From Lucinisca nassula (Eukaryota > Mollusca > Bivalvia > Lucinida > Lucinidae): DNA of 64,000 nucleotides. Numbering within the stretch: position 1 is the first letter of the stretch; the number at the start of each line of letters is the position of its first letter. The notes beneath the pieces are model-generated. The model was not told where the DNA came from, did no database searches, and saw only the letters and a list, made by a program, of their open reading frames with translations. This document shows positions 44,508 to 54,084 of this stretch, one piece after another. The stretch covers positions 86,143,108 to 86,207,107 of the forward strand of contig OY757023.1 of assembly GCA_963580285.1 (NCBI GenBank). Reading direction: 5' to 3'. The position numbers and the translations under genes are program-made.

Positions 44508-44585
44508 CGTGCGGTTGGTTTCAGCTCTGCGTGGATGCACCATGCATCCTAATCTATTTCTCTAAGTCCCAATGGGCGGGGGCCA
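44508..44585 (-). mobile_element. S1 5'-end fragment
   Basis: GCGGTTGGTTTCAGCTCTGC and CTAAGTCCCAATGGGCGGGG. It contains only the S1 head, which is unusual for a retroposon fragment and implies a later deletion. Confidence 0.7.
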
Positions 44586-45631
44586 TGTGACGTTTTGTTT
44601 CTACTCGGTCAGTACATGTGTATTACCTTTTTTTATTTAGCTTTTTATTTACTTTATGAGGCTCTGCGATATAACTATATTTGTTTGGATGGCAAATTGT
44701 GTCTACATGTACCGACCTGTCACAAGGATATTAATAGGAATTATTCTTGAAGTCGGCAATTCATAATCTGATGTTTACATCCTGACATTTCATTGGAGCC
44801 ACTCATGTATTTTATGCTACATTTGCTCGGATTAATATGCATAAACCTGTCCAAGCATTTTTGAATTGTGGCATGGGCATACCAAAGACCTTTCAATGTA
44901 AATAAACATTGTGATCACTGTTTTGAATAAAATTAATTAATTACATGTATTTCTGTTAGGCGAGAAACGCAATGACCGTTAAATATTTGGAGATTGAATG
45001 CGATAAATCATTTATTAATCATTTCATCTTTGCTAGATTATTCAATTATCCAGCTGTACTTTTTATTCCTGCGTTGTATTTTTCAGAAGCCTATCAATCT
45101 AACAAGGGCACATTTTGCTATGTCAAAACCGCCTATTACCCACACATTGAGGTTGGGTAAGTGAACGGGTTGATTTGCGTAGAGAACTTCACATCGTCTA
45201 GTTGAATCGTACAATGAAATTCCGTTATTAAGACCAACTAAAATTGGGACTTATTCGGCTTTTGAAACAGGTTTATAAAGTTCTTTTTACAGTTTCTCTG
45301 GGTTTTCAACACTTAGTATCCTCTAGTAAGAGACCAGCTTTAGGAGCGTTCAACAGTGGTCTTAGTTTTCCACTATGTCTGATTCATATTCAAAAGTATA
45401 TGCTTGCCACGAATCGTTTCCTTATGTACTTTTGGGCGTATCGACATTGCAATCATAGGAATAACTACGAATTCAGTCTGAACTCTGGCACTTGGCAGAT
45501 TCTAATCGAGATGAAGTCAATAAACTGATAATTTCGGGCTTAGAAACGAGCGATTTCCCTTCCCTTGTATATTGACCAGACATCTAAATATTGCTGCATC
45601 AGCACTGGAACTTATTCCCACTTGGCATAAA
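44586..45631. other. no recognised gene
   Basis: The longest unassigned stretch in this part. Short frames (44972-45160, 45244-45528) lack recognisable domains. A weak inverted motif (AAGACCAACTAAAATTG / GTGGTCTTAGTTTTCCAC) lies at 45230-45372. Confidence 0.4.
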
Positions 45632-45815
45632 CATCACGAAAACACGCCTATATAATTTTGACCCCCTTGAACCCCACTTTTATATAGTAAAACTGGGGTT
45701 TCCGGGGGTATACCATTTTTTTCTTATTTCTGCTATCACAATTTTTCATCATAAAATTTTCATTTTTTCGGCGATAAAGGTGGCAATGTATTTGTATATG
45801 CGTGCTTGCATAATG
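45632..45815 (+). mobile_element. HC element lacking the core hairpin
   Basis: The A half reaches TTCTTATTTCTGCT and continues at once with ATCACAATTTTTCATC of the B half. The palindromic core, with its second GAGCAGAAATAAGAAA, is absent. The ends are otherwise complete (CATCACGAAAACACGCC, GCATAATG). Confidence 0.88.
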
Positions 45816-45935
45816 ACAGCGAGTCAACGTCGGGCCAACATCGATACGTTCGCTGGGACCAACATTGATACGGTCGAGATACGGTCGCTGGGACCAACAT
45901 TGATACGGTCGCTGGGGCCAACATTGATACGATCG
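45816..45935. repeat. minisatellite of GGACCAACATTGATACGGTC
   Basis: Four units of 25-38 bp with CGCTGGGACCAACATTGATA. Confidence 0.85.
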
Positions 45936-45937
45936 AT

Positions 45938-45980
45938 GAACAACATCGGGTCACGAGCACTTTGCTCGCAACCCGATGTT
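45938..45980. repeat. hairpin next to minisatellite
   Basis: ACAACATCGGGT...CGAGC pairs with GCTCG...ACCCGATGTTGT around ACTTT, with one mismatch. Confidence 0.88.
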
Positions 45981-46268
45981 GTCTATACTTCAACGATCAT
46001 TAAATAAAGAACCTTTACGGTATGTGACAAAACGTTTAAGGGCTGAAACTGAATGAGAAAACAGTTGCACGTAGTTTTCCTATTAAGAGCGGAAGAGCGT
46101 TGTTGACGTTATAACGTCGTCATCGAAGAAAACCATGATTTTATTTTGACGTCATTCAATGATCACGTGAATTCACGCTTCAATAATAAGATATCGCTAA
46201 AGCGTAGAACGTAATGTTTATATCCTCCACTTAACCCTTATCTTGCTGTTCACGACAACCCCATCTTT

Positions 46269-46335
46269 GCAAACGGTGTAGATCCAGATCAGATGGCTTC
46301 TGAAGAAGCCATCTGATCAGGATCTACACTGTTTG
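46269..46335. repeat. P2 hairpin, best copy
   Basis: AAACGGTGTAGATCCAGATC, AGATGGCTTCT, loop GAA, then the complement to ACACTGTTTG. Arms are about 30 bp with two mismatches. It has the TGGCTTC apical type. Confidence 0.92.
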
Positions 46336-46611
46336 ACATTCAGTTTAAGAGTTTGTAGCAATAAATTACATCGGGTAATTTGATTGGTTGATATAACGAA
46401 ATGGGCGTGGCTTAGATGAATATTCAGCAAGATAAGGGTTAATAAAGTGGGTACTTCAGGCCAATCGATTCTTATGAGAATACATAGCATACACATTTAA
46501 AATACATCGCTTGTTTTCAAATCCTGTCATTGTAAATTGTACTCTGAGTACATGTACTGTTCGAATTGACTTGTCTAATGAAATGAATAAATATTGTTTA
46601 AACCAAAATAA

Positions 46612-46720
46612 AATCGAACTTCAATGGCTCGAAAATCTTTTGGATCCCGAAAATCTGTTCAATACATGGGTAGTTCGAGCCACTAAGAGTTACTGCAAGT
46701 AGTAATAACGGGTTTATATC
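46612..46720. mobile_element. pogo-like MITE, left-end fragment
   Basis: ATCGAACTTCAATGGCTCG and GTAGTTCGAGCCACTAAGAG match the first 100 bp of the element at 29404. The core and right end are missing. Confidence 0.75.
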
Positions 46721-47087
46721 AACAAATTATATTCGAAAACAATATATTTATTTTCTTGGTCGTTTGGGATTAATGGGCTCTACCAAGATTGTTTTGTACA
46801 GATAATTCTGCTGAAGTATACGCCACATATTGTATGATTGCATGTACTTGCTTCCTAAGGGACCCCAACTAAACAGCGTTTTGAATATGTCATGGCTCCA
46901 ATTTATGACCAATGTTCACCCGCACAAATCGGGATCGAGTCTGATTCTTCAAGACATTTATACATGGTTTATGTAGAGAAATGGAAACAGTCATCATATT
47001 TTCTATTGTCTCCATTCAATAAAACAGAAGAAGCGACTCTGTTTTATAGTGTCTGCCGATGAAAGTAATTATCATGTAAACATGCAA
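46721..47087. other. no recognised gene
   Basis: Nothing assignable. Confidence 0.45.
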
Positions 47088-47099
47088 ATCTGCTCACGC

Positions 47100-47320
47100 T
47101 TTACGGGCCTCCGTGGCCTAATGGATAAGAGCGCTGACTTAGTCATTAGGTCTCTCACCGCCGTGGGTTCGAGCCTCGCTCGGGTCACGTGTGAGACGCC
47201 AAGTTCTGCAACGGAAGGTCAGGTGGTTTTTCTCCGGGTAATCCGGTCTTCGCCCACCTATGATTAACGATCGGCTCGATATGAGTGAAATAATCTTGAA
47301 AGGGCCGTAAAACCCAAACC

Positions 47321-47347
<27 letters not shown>
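47100..47347 (+). mobile_element. tRNA-headed SINE (T2), intact head and target duplication
   Basis: The head GGGCCTCCGTGGCCTAATGG, ATAAGAGCGCTGACTTAG and GTGGGTTCGAGCC has good internal promoter boxes. The body matches the copy at 19163. It ends in about 28 A. The duplication ATCTGCTCACGC (47088-47099, 47348-47359) is exact. This is the best-preserved SINE here. Confidence 0.92.
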
Positions 47348-47352
<5 letters not shown>

Positions 47353-47602
47353 CTCACGCCGTCTGGCATATACTTGATCATAATTGCATACTCATAACAA
47401 CCCAGGTAGAGCCCATTAATCCCAAATGGCAAAGAAAATAAATATGTTCTGGTGAAGTACAGGGAAGCCTCCTGCAGCAACCGCACGCTTATGTAAATTG
47501 TTGATATACGAATACATGTATGTCGTTTTGGTGACTGACATTGTCATTGAGGACACGTTCAAATGATTATACACCAACACAGCATTTGTCAAATCGTGCA
47601 GT

Positions 47603-47886
47603 TTTTGTTTTGTTTGGTTTGAGGTTAAACGTCCCCGTCAACTCTGTATAAGTCATTCTGGAGACGTTGCTTCCGATTTTGTGGGACTTTTACCCGACAT
47701 TGAGATGAAATGACATATCAAGCCCTGTCGCCCAATGAAACCAATAGGGTTTATATGCATGGACGGTCCGACTCGCACCACTTTTCCGGGGCAGGCTTAG
47801 AACCTCTAAGGTTAAGCAATACTCATAAGCGGTCGGTTTCAGCTCTGCGTGGAAGCATCATGCAGCCCAATCTATTTCTTCAAGCC
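47603..47886 (-). mobile_element. S1 SINE-like element with target duplication
   Basis: S1 bounded by CGTGCAGT (47595-47602, 47887-47894). The GCGGGGGC terminal part of the head is missing. Confidence 0.82.
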
Positions 47887-47958
47887 CGTGCAGTCAAGTA
47901 CGGAGAAAAAGCAAAGCGAACCCGAAGCTACAGTTGGAGTGAAAGGGGCGTGAGATCT

Positions 47959-48202
47959 GGGCCCAGTTGTTCAAAGCATCGTTAGCTTAACGAGCTCGTT
48001 AGTGGTCATATTGTTAACTGTTCTAGCAAGTTTAATATATAATTTTTTGGAATTTTTGCTGAAAAAATGGGAGCAGCTTTTGCGTCCGCAAAAGCTGCTT
48101 ACATTTTTTCAGCAAAAATTTCAGCATATTTGCCATATTTAATGATCAAAGTTTTAACGATACGTTAACTAACGACGTCGTTAGTTTTGAACAACTGGCC
48201 CC
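47959..48202. mobile_element. GGGCCAGTTGTTCAA MITE, complete
   Basis: Inverted ends GGGCCCAGTTGTTCAAAGC and TTTTGAACAACTGGCCCC. The sub-terminal ACGAGCTCGTTAGT and CTAACGACGTCGTTAG are also inverted. The central hairpin has TTTTTGCTGAAAAAATG arms and AGCAGCTTTTGCG / CGCAAAAGCTGCT. A possible AGAT duplication flanks it. The whole is one long imperfect palindrome. Confidence 0.85.
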
Positions 48203-48318
48203 AGATTTCATCTCAATGTTGTGTAAAAGTCCCACACAATTGGAAGCAACGCCTCCCAAATTACCTTAACAGTGCTGACTGAGACGGTAAACCTCATTTC
48301 AAACAAACATATAAACAA
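48203..48318 (+). mobile_element. S1 3'-end fragment
   Basis: TTCATCTCAATGTTGTGTAA to ACGGTAAACCTCATTTC and a (CAAA)-type tail. It directly abuts the preceding MITE. Confidence 0.78.
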
Positions 48319-48609
48319 ACAAACGGGTTTATAAGGGAGGTGGTCCTGTAAATCCAGTAAGCCCCACATAAAATATTGACCTTCAAGTTCAAGGCATTTG
48401 CTAACGTGCGTGCGCGTGCTTCTGTATGAGCCAGGATGTATATGAACGTTCCAGCAATGCATCAAACTACATGTGGAAACCATGAAAATAAATGCGTCCA
48501 GCATAAAAAATAGGAACCTTATATTGTCATTTGCAGCCGAATGATAGACTGAGACAGTTTTTCTTACACTAATAAGAGACAGCTAGCGTGAGACAGAAAA
48601 ATATTAGAT
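48319..48609. other. no recognised gene
   Basis: Nothing assignable. Confidence 0.4.
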
Positions 48610-48845
48610 GGGCCGCGTCAAGCGATTTTGGTACTTATCGCCTATGCGAGCAGCGAAGGTTCAGGCGACCCTGCGCATCCGCGCAGTCTCGCCAGAACTT
48701 TCGCTGCTCGCTCATACAAGCAGTGAATCAAGAGGAACCTTCAGACAGAAAGCCATATCCCTTGCCCCTCTGAATGGCTGGGCATGCGCAGTTAAAATTT
48801 GTCATGACGGAATGCTCGAAGACCCAAATTCGCTTGGCGGGGCTC
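48610..48845 (+). mobile_element. M3 MITE, 236 bp
   Basis: The ends GGGCCGCGTCAAGCGA and TCGCTTGGCGGGGCTC are flanked by AGAT on both sides (48606-48609, 48846-48849). This copy fixes the duplication length at four bases. Confidence 0.9.
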
Positions 48846-49059
48846 AGATGGCCTTACAAAGGGATACGCTTGTCCACTGGGTGAGGAATCTTAGTATTTG
48901 TTGTTCTCAAGAGAAGTAGCATAAGTTAACAACCAACCAGGCGATCCAAAATTAAGTTCATAAGTAAAAAATTACATTTTCGCTAGGGAAATATAACAAA
49001 TTTTAAATATAAAGTGTATTTCACTTCTTTAGGTATGTATTTCATAAATTTGGATATCG

Positions 49060-49102
49060 TGATCTTACACGACTGGTCATTTCATGTGAAATTCAGGAAA
49101 CA
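49060..49102. repeat. F1 hairpin, left arm only
   Basis: GTGATCTTACACGACTGGTC and ATTTCATGTGAAATTC match the arm at 17902-17941. The element is cut by the Penelope-like insertion that follows. Confidence 0.6.
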
Positions 49103-49668
49103 AAGTAGAAGTAAAACAAAGATCAGGAATTGATACAATTAACTTACTCCATCCATAAAAGACACCAAAGGGAAAGAAATACAAACATTAAGCGACCAGA
49201 CCATAATGGAAACCTAAACAAAGGAAGGCCATATGGACAGTTACTTTCCCACAAAATGGCCATATGGCCATCCAAAATTAAAAGACACAAGTGATACACA
49301 CAGTAAGTAACAAACAACAACATAAATAAATCGCCACAGAAGAGCCGCCTTGGAACGGTCAGTGGAAGATTTCCACTGGGGGGCTTAAATCGACCCCACG
49401 TGGCCACAATCCCCGCCCCTACTTCCGTCGCGATTTAGACAAATAATTTGTTCAGTCCGCATGAAGGCCTCCTAACTCATCAGTGCAACATCTCCGTGAA
49501 CTCAGAAATCAAAGAACCACAGAGGTGAGACAACGGTGAGGACTCGACAGCAAGAAACCACTGAAATGCTGGAGCAAAAGAAAACCAACAGTTAGACTCC
49601 GATGAGCCCGACCAGAGACAGAGCATCAGGCACCAACCAACATTATATCTTTAATTTTCAATAAGCCT

Positions 49669-51181
49669 TTACGTTGGAGCCGTCATAGAATCTGAGGCCT
49701 GACCCACCGGCGTGCAATTAAAGAGGGAAGCAAAGTTGCCAACCGTGATTGGGTTAACTACCATGCATGCAGTCTGTCGTATAATATCCATGTTGTACCC
49801 AATCTTTTTATATCGAAGAATGATTTTACGAAATTGGGTGCTGAAGTCATTGCGGTTATATATTTTTCTGAATTTATATACTAAGTCACCATAAAATTCG
49901 GTTTCCGATAGACCTTGTTGCAGAAGAGATTTAAGTCCAATAATGAATTTTGAAATTAAATCAGAATGGCGTCTATAAAATTTTGAAAAGGCTTTGCGTA
50001 GTTTATGGTACCGATAACCCTGATTAAGGAGTTTAGCCGTTAATAATTTATTACGAGTGTTGAAGTCAGTTACATGACTACACACTCTAGCAAATCGAAT
50101 TAATTGCGAAATATAAACGCCATAGGATGGCGCACGAGGAACATCACCATCCAAAAAAGGAAAATTTACAATCTAAAAATCAAAGTCATCGCGTTTATCA
50201 TAAATTTTGCACGAAACAAATCCATCTACAATAGATAGATGTAAATCCAAAAAACGGGGCCTCGGTATCAGAAGAATTTGCTTTATTTAACTGAAGTTCA
50301 AGGGGGTAAATCTGACTGATCAAACCATCAAAATAGGTATTATCAATATTTAATAAATCATCTAAAGTAGAAGTAAAACAAAGATCAGGAATTGATACAA
50401 TTAACTTACTCCATCAATAAAAGACCCCAAAGGGAAAGAAATACAAACATTAAGCGACCAGACCATAATGGAAACCTAAACAAAGGAAGGCCATATGGAC
50501 AGTTACTTTCCCACAAAATGGCCATATGGCCATCCAAAATTAAAAGACACAAGTGATACACACAGTAAGTAACAAACAACAACACAAACAAACCGCCACA
50601 GAAGAGCCGCCCTGGAACGGTCAGTGGAAGATTTCCACTGGGGGGCTTAAATCGATTCCACGTGGCCACAACCCCCGCCCTTACTTCCGTCGCGATTTAC
50701 ACAAATAATTTGTTCAGTCCGCATGAAGGCCTCCTAACTCATCAGTGCAACATCTCCGTGAACACAGAAATCAAAGAACCACAGAGGTGAGACAACGGTG
50801 AGGACTCGACAGCAAGAAACCACTGAAATGCTGGAGCAAAAGAAAACCAACTGTTAGACTCCGATGAGCCCGACCAGAGACAGAGCATCAGGCACCAACC
50901 AACATTATCTCTTTAATTTTCAATAAGCCTTTACGTTGGAGTCTAGAAGCAGAGCTAAAAGCTTCAATAATTTCAGATTGGTTATCAATGGAAAGCGACA
51001 AAATGAAGTCTCTTTCATAACAATACAAGAACAGATCAGCCACAAGGGGTGCGCAATTAGTACCCATCGGAATACCCACAATTTGTCTAAATAACTTAGT
51101 ACCGAATCTAATATAAATATTATCAAGTAGAAAGGTGAGGGCATCACACACTTTCTGACATGACCAAAGTGTATAATTCTT
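49669..51181 (-). pseudogene. Penelope-like RT, C-terminal half, interrupted
   Basis: Reading on the minus strand from 51181: LWSCQKVCDAL, the MG-x-x-CAP block (GIPMGTNCAP), ADLFLYCYERDF, then the break at the catalytic motif C. After the nested insertion the LDDLLNID-type sequence resumes. It continues with FLDLHLSIVDGFVSCKIYDK (one shift near 50260) and FLDGDVPRAPSYGVY at 50154, then a basic region SKFYRRHSDLISKF and a conserved C-terminus (NPITVGNFASLFNCTPVG). No GIY-YIG motif is seen. It is dead because of truncation, insertion and a shift. Confidence 0.8.
50365..50941 (-). mobile_element. nested 5'-truncated Penelope-like copy (3' UTR only), TSD TCTA
   Basis: This 577-bp piece is almost the same as 49103-49680. 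It is flanked by TCTA (50361-50364, 50942-50945). It begins with the family 3' tip AAGTAGAAGTAAAAC and stops at TACGTTGGAG, so it holds only the 3' UTR. It lies between the codons preceding and following LDD of the host RT. Confidence 0.87.
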
Positions 51182-52102
51182 ATGCTCTTTAGAGCATAAA
51201 GCCTTTTAATTTGATTTTAATTTGGATTTTATTGTCTACGCCCACTATAGACTTGTGGGTTATGCAGGTTTACCATTATATTTATAATGTAACAACTAGC
51301 ATAAACTTTCACTAAAAGAAACAAGAGGCACATGACAAGTATAAGCTTACACAAAAAGAACAAAAGAGGCCAACGATTTAACAAGCCAAAGAGGACCATA
51401 ACCAGTGTAAGCTTTCACATAAAAGGGGCCCACGGGCAGAGCTGTGGCACAGAATGGCTATCACATTTGTACAAGCCCACATTTGCTGTCATATTTGTAC
51501 AGGCTACTACAAAATATACATCTACATCTAAAAACCCACGACCACAATGGACCACTGCCTATCCTATATGCTCCTCAGGAGCCTTCGGCTCTGATAAGCT
51601 AAAACAATTGCCTCGCTATTAGCAAATGGTTTTTTTTTCTATTGGGAACCAAATAAAAATGTTGAGCATGTAAATTATTTTCTGTATCATCTCGACGTTT
51701 TGACTTGTATAAGCGAACTTAACACGTCGCACGGGTTTGATGACGTCCACAAGTGCCAGACAAGGATGGAAACGCACACCATCTAGTAGTAACACTGAGT
51801 CCAGACTGGCAATTAAAATTTTGCCAAAGACAGTAAATTGTAAAGAACATATTTCTGGGATATAATTCTAGACATTCACAGTTAATATGCACTAAACGTA
51901 GACCTAGCTCTTTGTAAAAGCTATAGATGAGTTTAGGCTGATTAACTTCCTTGGTTATGCTGCGCATGCGCGGTCTTGTGTGGCAAAAAGTAATCAATCG
52001 AGCCCGTGCGTATACAGTAAACTAAGGAAAAATAAGATTTTTAAAGCATAGTGTTTGTCATTTCATTCACAACATTCATAGAATTTTAAACTGCAGTTCA
52101 GC
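51182..52102. other. no recognised gene
   Basis: No coding region supported; the frames at 51332-51622 and 51997-51719 show no known domain. Loose repeats of GTGTAAGCTTTCACA/TATAAGCTTACAC (51340-51425) and CATATTTGTACAGGC (51466-51510) are visible. TTGTGTGGC near 51975 and a GCGCATGCGC motif recur, inverted, near 53950. Confidence 0.4.
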
Positions 52103-52399
52103 GGCCCCCGCCCATAGGGGCTTGAAGAAATAGATGGGCTGCATGATGCTTCCACGCAGAGCTGAAACCGACCCGCACACGAGTACTGGTTAACCGCTAA
52201 GAGGATCTAAGCCTGCCCAGGCAAAGCGGTGCGCATCGGCCCCTCCATGCTTATAAACCCTGCTGGTTTCATTGGGCGACAGAGCTTGAGATGTCGTTTC
52301 ATCTCAATGTCTGGTAAAAGTCCCACAAAATTGGAAGCAACGTCTCCAAAATGACATTTACAGTGTTGACGGGGACGTAAAACCTCAAATCAAACAAAA
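52103..52399 (+). mobile_element. S1 SINE-like element
   Basis: A full-length copy from GGCCCCCGCCCATAGGGGC to CTCAAATCAAACAAAATC. The target duplication is not clear. Confidence 0.85.
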
Positions 52400-52599
52400 T
52401 CAAACAAACGCTTGTTTAAAATAGGGAGCACTGAATAAATCTTTGACCTGACTTGACTTGCAAGAAAAAAATGAGCAGTTAAGCAAAAACATTACTGGCA
52501 GAGTTTCAGAAGCGATACTTTGAAAAACCTGAAGTACCATAGCCAGACTGGATAGCACTAAGAGATTCGTCCAGAATCTAATTAGCCTGGGATCGAAGG

Positions 52600-52805
52600 T
52601 GTGGCTCGGTATCTCAGTCGGTAGAGTGTTTGTACGGTATACGAGAGGCCCTGGGATCGCAGAGCTAAAACTGACCGCACATGAGTACTGGTAAACCACA
52701 ATAAACCACGTCTTTTTTATTTTGCGGCAGGGCTTGAGATGTTATTTAATATCAATGTGGGTATAGGAAGCAACGTCTCAAAAATGACCCAGGACAGTGA
52801 TTTTT
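52600..52805 (+). mobile_element. chimeric SINE: tRNA-like head joined to S1 body
   Basis: GGCTCGGTATCTCAGTCGG, TAGAGTGTTTGTACGG and CCTGGGATCG form a tRNA-like head (52601-52662). It runs without a gap into CAGAGCTAAAACTGACCGCA, which is S1 from about position 45 onward. The S1 part has an internal deletion and lacks a clear tail. Confidence 0.6.
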
Positions 52806-52809
52806 GTGT

Positions 52810-53117
52810 TTGTCTGTTTGTTTGTTTGTTTTGATATTTAACGTCCCCGTCAACACTGTATAGGTGATTTTGGAGACGTTGCTACCAATTCTATGGGACT
52901 TTTACCCGATATTGAGATGAAATGACATCTCAAGCCCTGTCGCCCTATGAAACCAATAGGGTTTATAAGCATGGACAGTCCGATTCGCACCGTTTTGCCT
53001 GGGCTGGCTTAGATCCTATAATTGGTTTACTAGTACTCATGTGCGTTGGTTTCAGCTCTGCGTGCAAGCATCATGCAGCCCATCTATTTCTTCAAGCCTC
53101 GATGGGCGGGGGTCGAG
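52810..53117 (-). mobile_element. S1 SINE-like element
   Basis: Complete, with a (CAAA)n tail (TTTGTTTGTTTG on plus, 52815-52832) and the head GCCCGATGGGCGGGGG-type end. It directly abuts the chimeric copy. Confidence 0.86.
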
Positions 53118-53227
53118 GGGACGGTGAATTTCAATATTCAAACAATCCTGTTACTGGTTGTAAACGATTGATCTTTATCACCCGCATGTTGAATCAATCA
53201 GGGAGGTTATCCTTCGATTCTCTTCAC

Positions 53228-53515
53228 TGTCACGCCCCCGTCCATTGGGGCTTGCAGAAATAGATTGAGCTGCATGGTGCTTCCACGCAGAGCTGAAACT
53301 GACCACACATGAGTATTGGTAAACCGCGATTGCCCAGGCAAAGTGATGTAAGTCAGACCGTCAAATGCATATAAACCTTTTGCTTCCATTAGGCGGCAGG
53401 GCTTGAAATGTAATTTCATCTCAATGTCGGGTAAAAGTCCCACAAAACTGGAAGCAACGTCCCCAAAATAACCTAAATAGTGTTGACGGGGACATTAAAC
53501 CACAATTCAACCAAC
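53228..53515 (+). mobile_element. S1 SINE-like element with target duplication
   Basis: The head is GCCCCCGTCCATTGGGGC and the tail is (CCAA)n (53500-53518) in place of CAAA. TCTTCACTGTC on the left and TCTTCATTGTC on the right give an 11-bp duplication with one mismatch. Confidence 0.85.
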
Positions 53516-53589
53516 CAACCAACCAATCATCTTCATTGTCGCATCGTTTGTCTTGCGATTAGCGCAACATGACGCGATCATTGCCATTA

Positions 53590-53870
53590 ATTATTCGAGT
53601 ATTAATTGTTTTGGGTTTAACGACACGTCAACCCCTGTGGATAATTTCGTCTCGTCTCCCACAGAAAGGGAGAAAAAATATAGGAGATCGTAGGTTAAAG
53701 TAAAGGACAGAGGAGAAAGAGGAAAATGAATGGAAGTGTAGAAACAGAAGAATAAGAGCACTCCCCTCCACCCTTACCTGCTGCAAGGATAGCAGGTCTT
53801 AGCCAATTGTCAGCCAATATCAGTTGGACGCCACAGTGACGCAAGTCATACGTCACCTTTACCTTACGTT
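53590..53870 (-). repeat. R17 repeat, longest copy
   Basis: GTTTTGGGTTTAACGACACG at the left, ACCTGCTGCAAGGATAGCAG and CAATATCAGTTGGACGCC at the right. The GGTTTAACG end resembles the tails of S1 and T4 SINEs in reverse, suggesting a SINE. Confidence 0.68.
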
Positions 53871-54084
53871 CTATTTAAAATTGACAAATTCAAAGAAATT
53901 AATAACTGCTTTCGGGTCAGTCTGAACAACGGTTATTTTTGCCACACAAAACTGCGCATGCGCAAAAATACGGAATCGTGGGATAGCATTTCCTTAGCGA
54001 CAGGTGGCGTCCTAAACTCATCTGCACTTGTACATGGTTGACATGGACGTCGCCATAACATTACTTGTTCCCGCCAAAGCGTTA

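Larger units (their letters stand above)
49103..51181 (-). mobile_element. Penelope-like element (host of a nested copy)
   Basis: The 3' end (AAGTAGAAGTAAAACAAAG on plus) is at 49103. The 3' UTR spans 49103-49668, the C-terminal coding part 50154-49669, then the end of the RT (to 50364). After the nested copy (50365-50941), the RT continues at 50942-51181 with GIPMGTNCAP and ADLFLYCYERDF. It is truncated at the 5' end near 51181. A clear target duplication for this host copy was not found. Confidence 0.82.

Noticed and set aside
45244..45528. A host exon at 45244-45528 or 45591-46007
   Set aside because: The second overlaps an HC element and a minisatellite. The first has no domain, no convincing splice sites and no homologous copy to judge by.
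49144..49407. A conserved small membrane-like protein (49407-49144, 50669-50406, 57495-57313, 21646-21955 and others)
   Set aside because: All lie in the Penelope-like 3' UTR. The hydrophobic frame follows from T-rich sequence and is interrupted differently in the copies.
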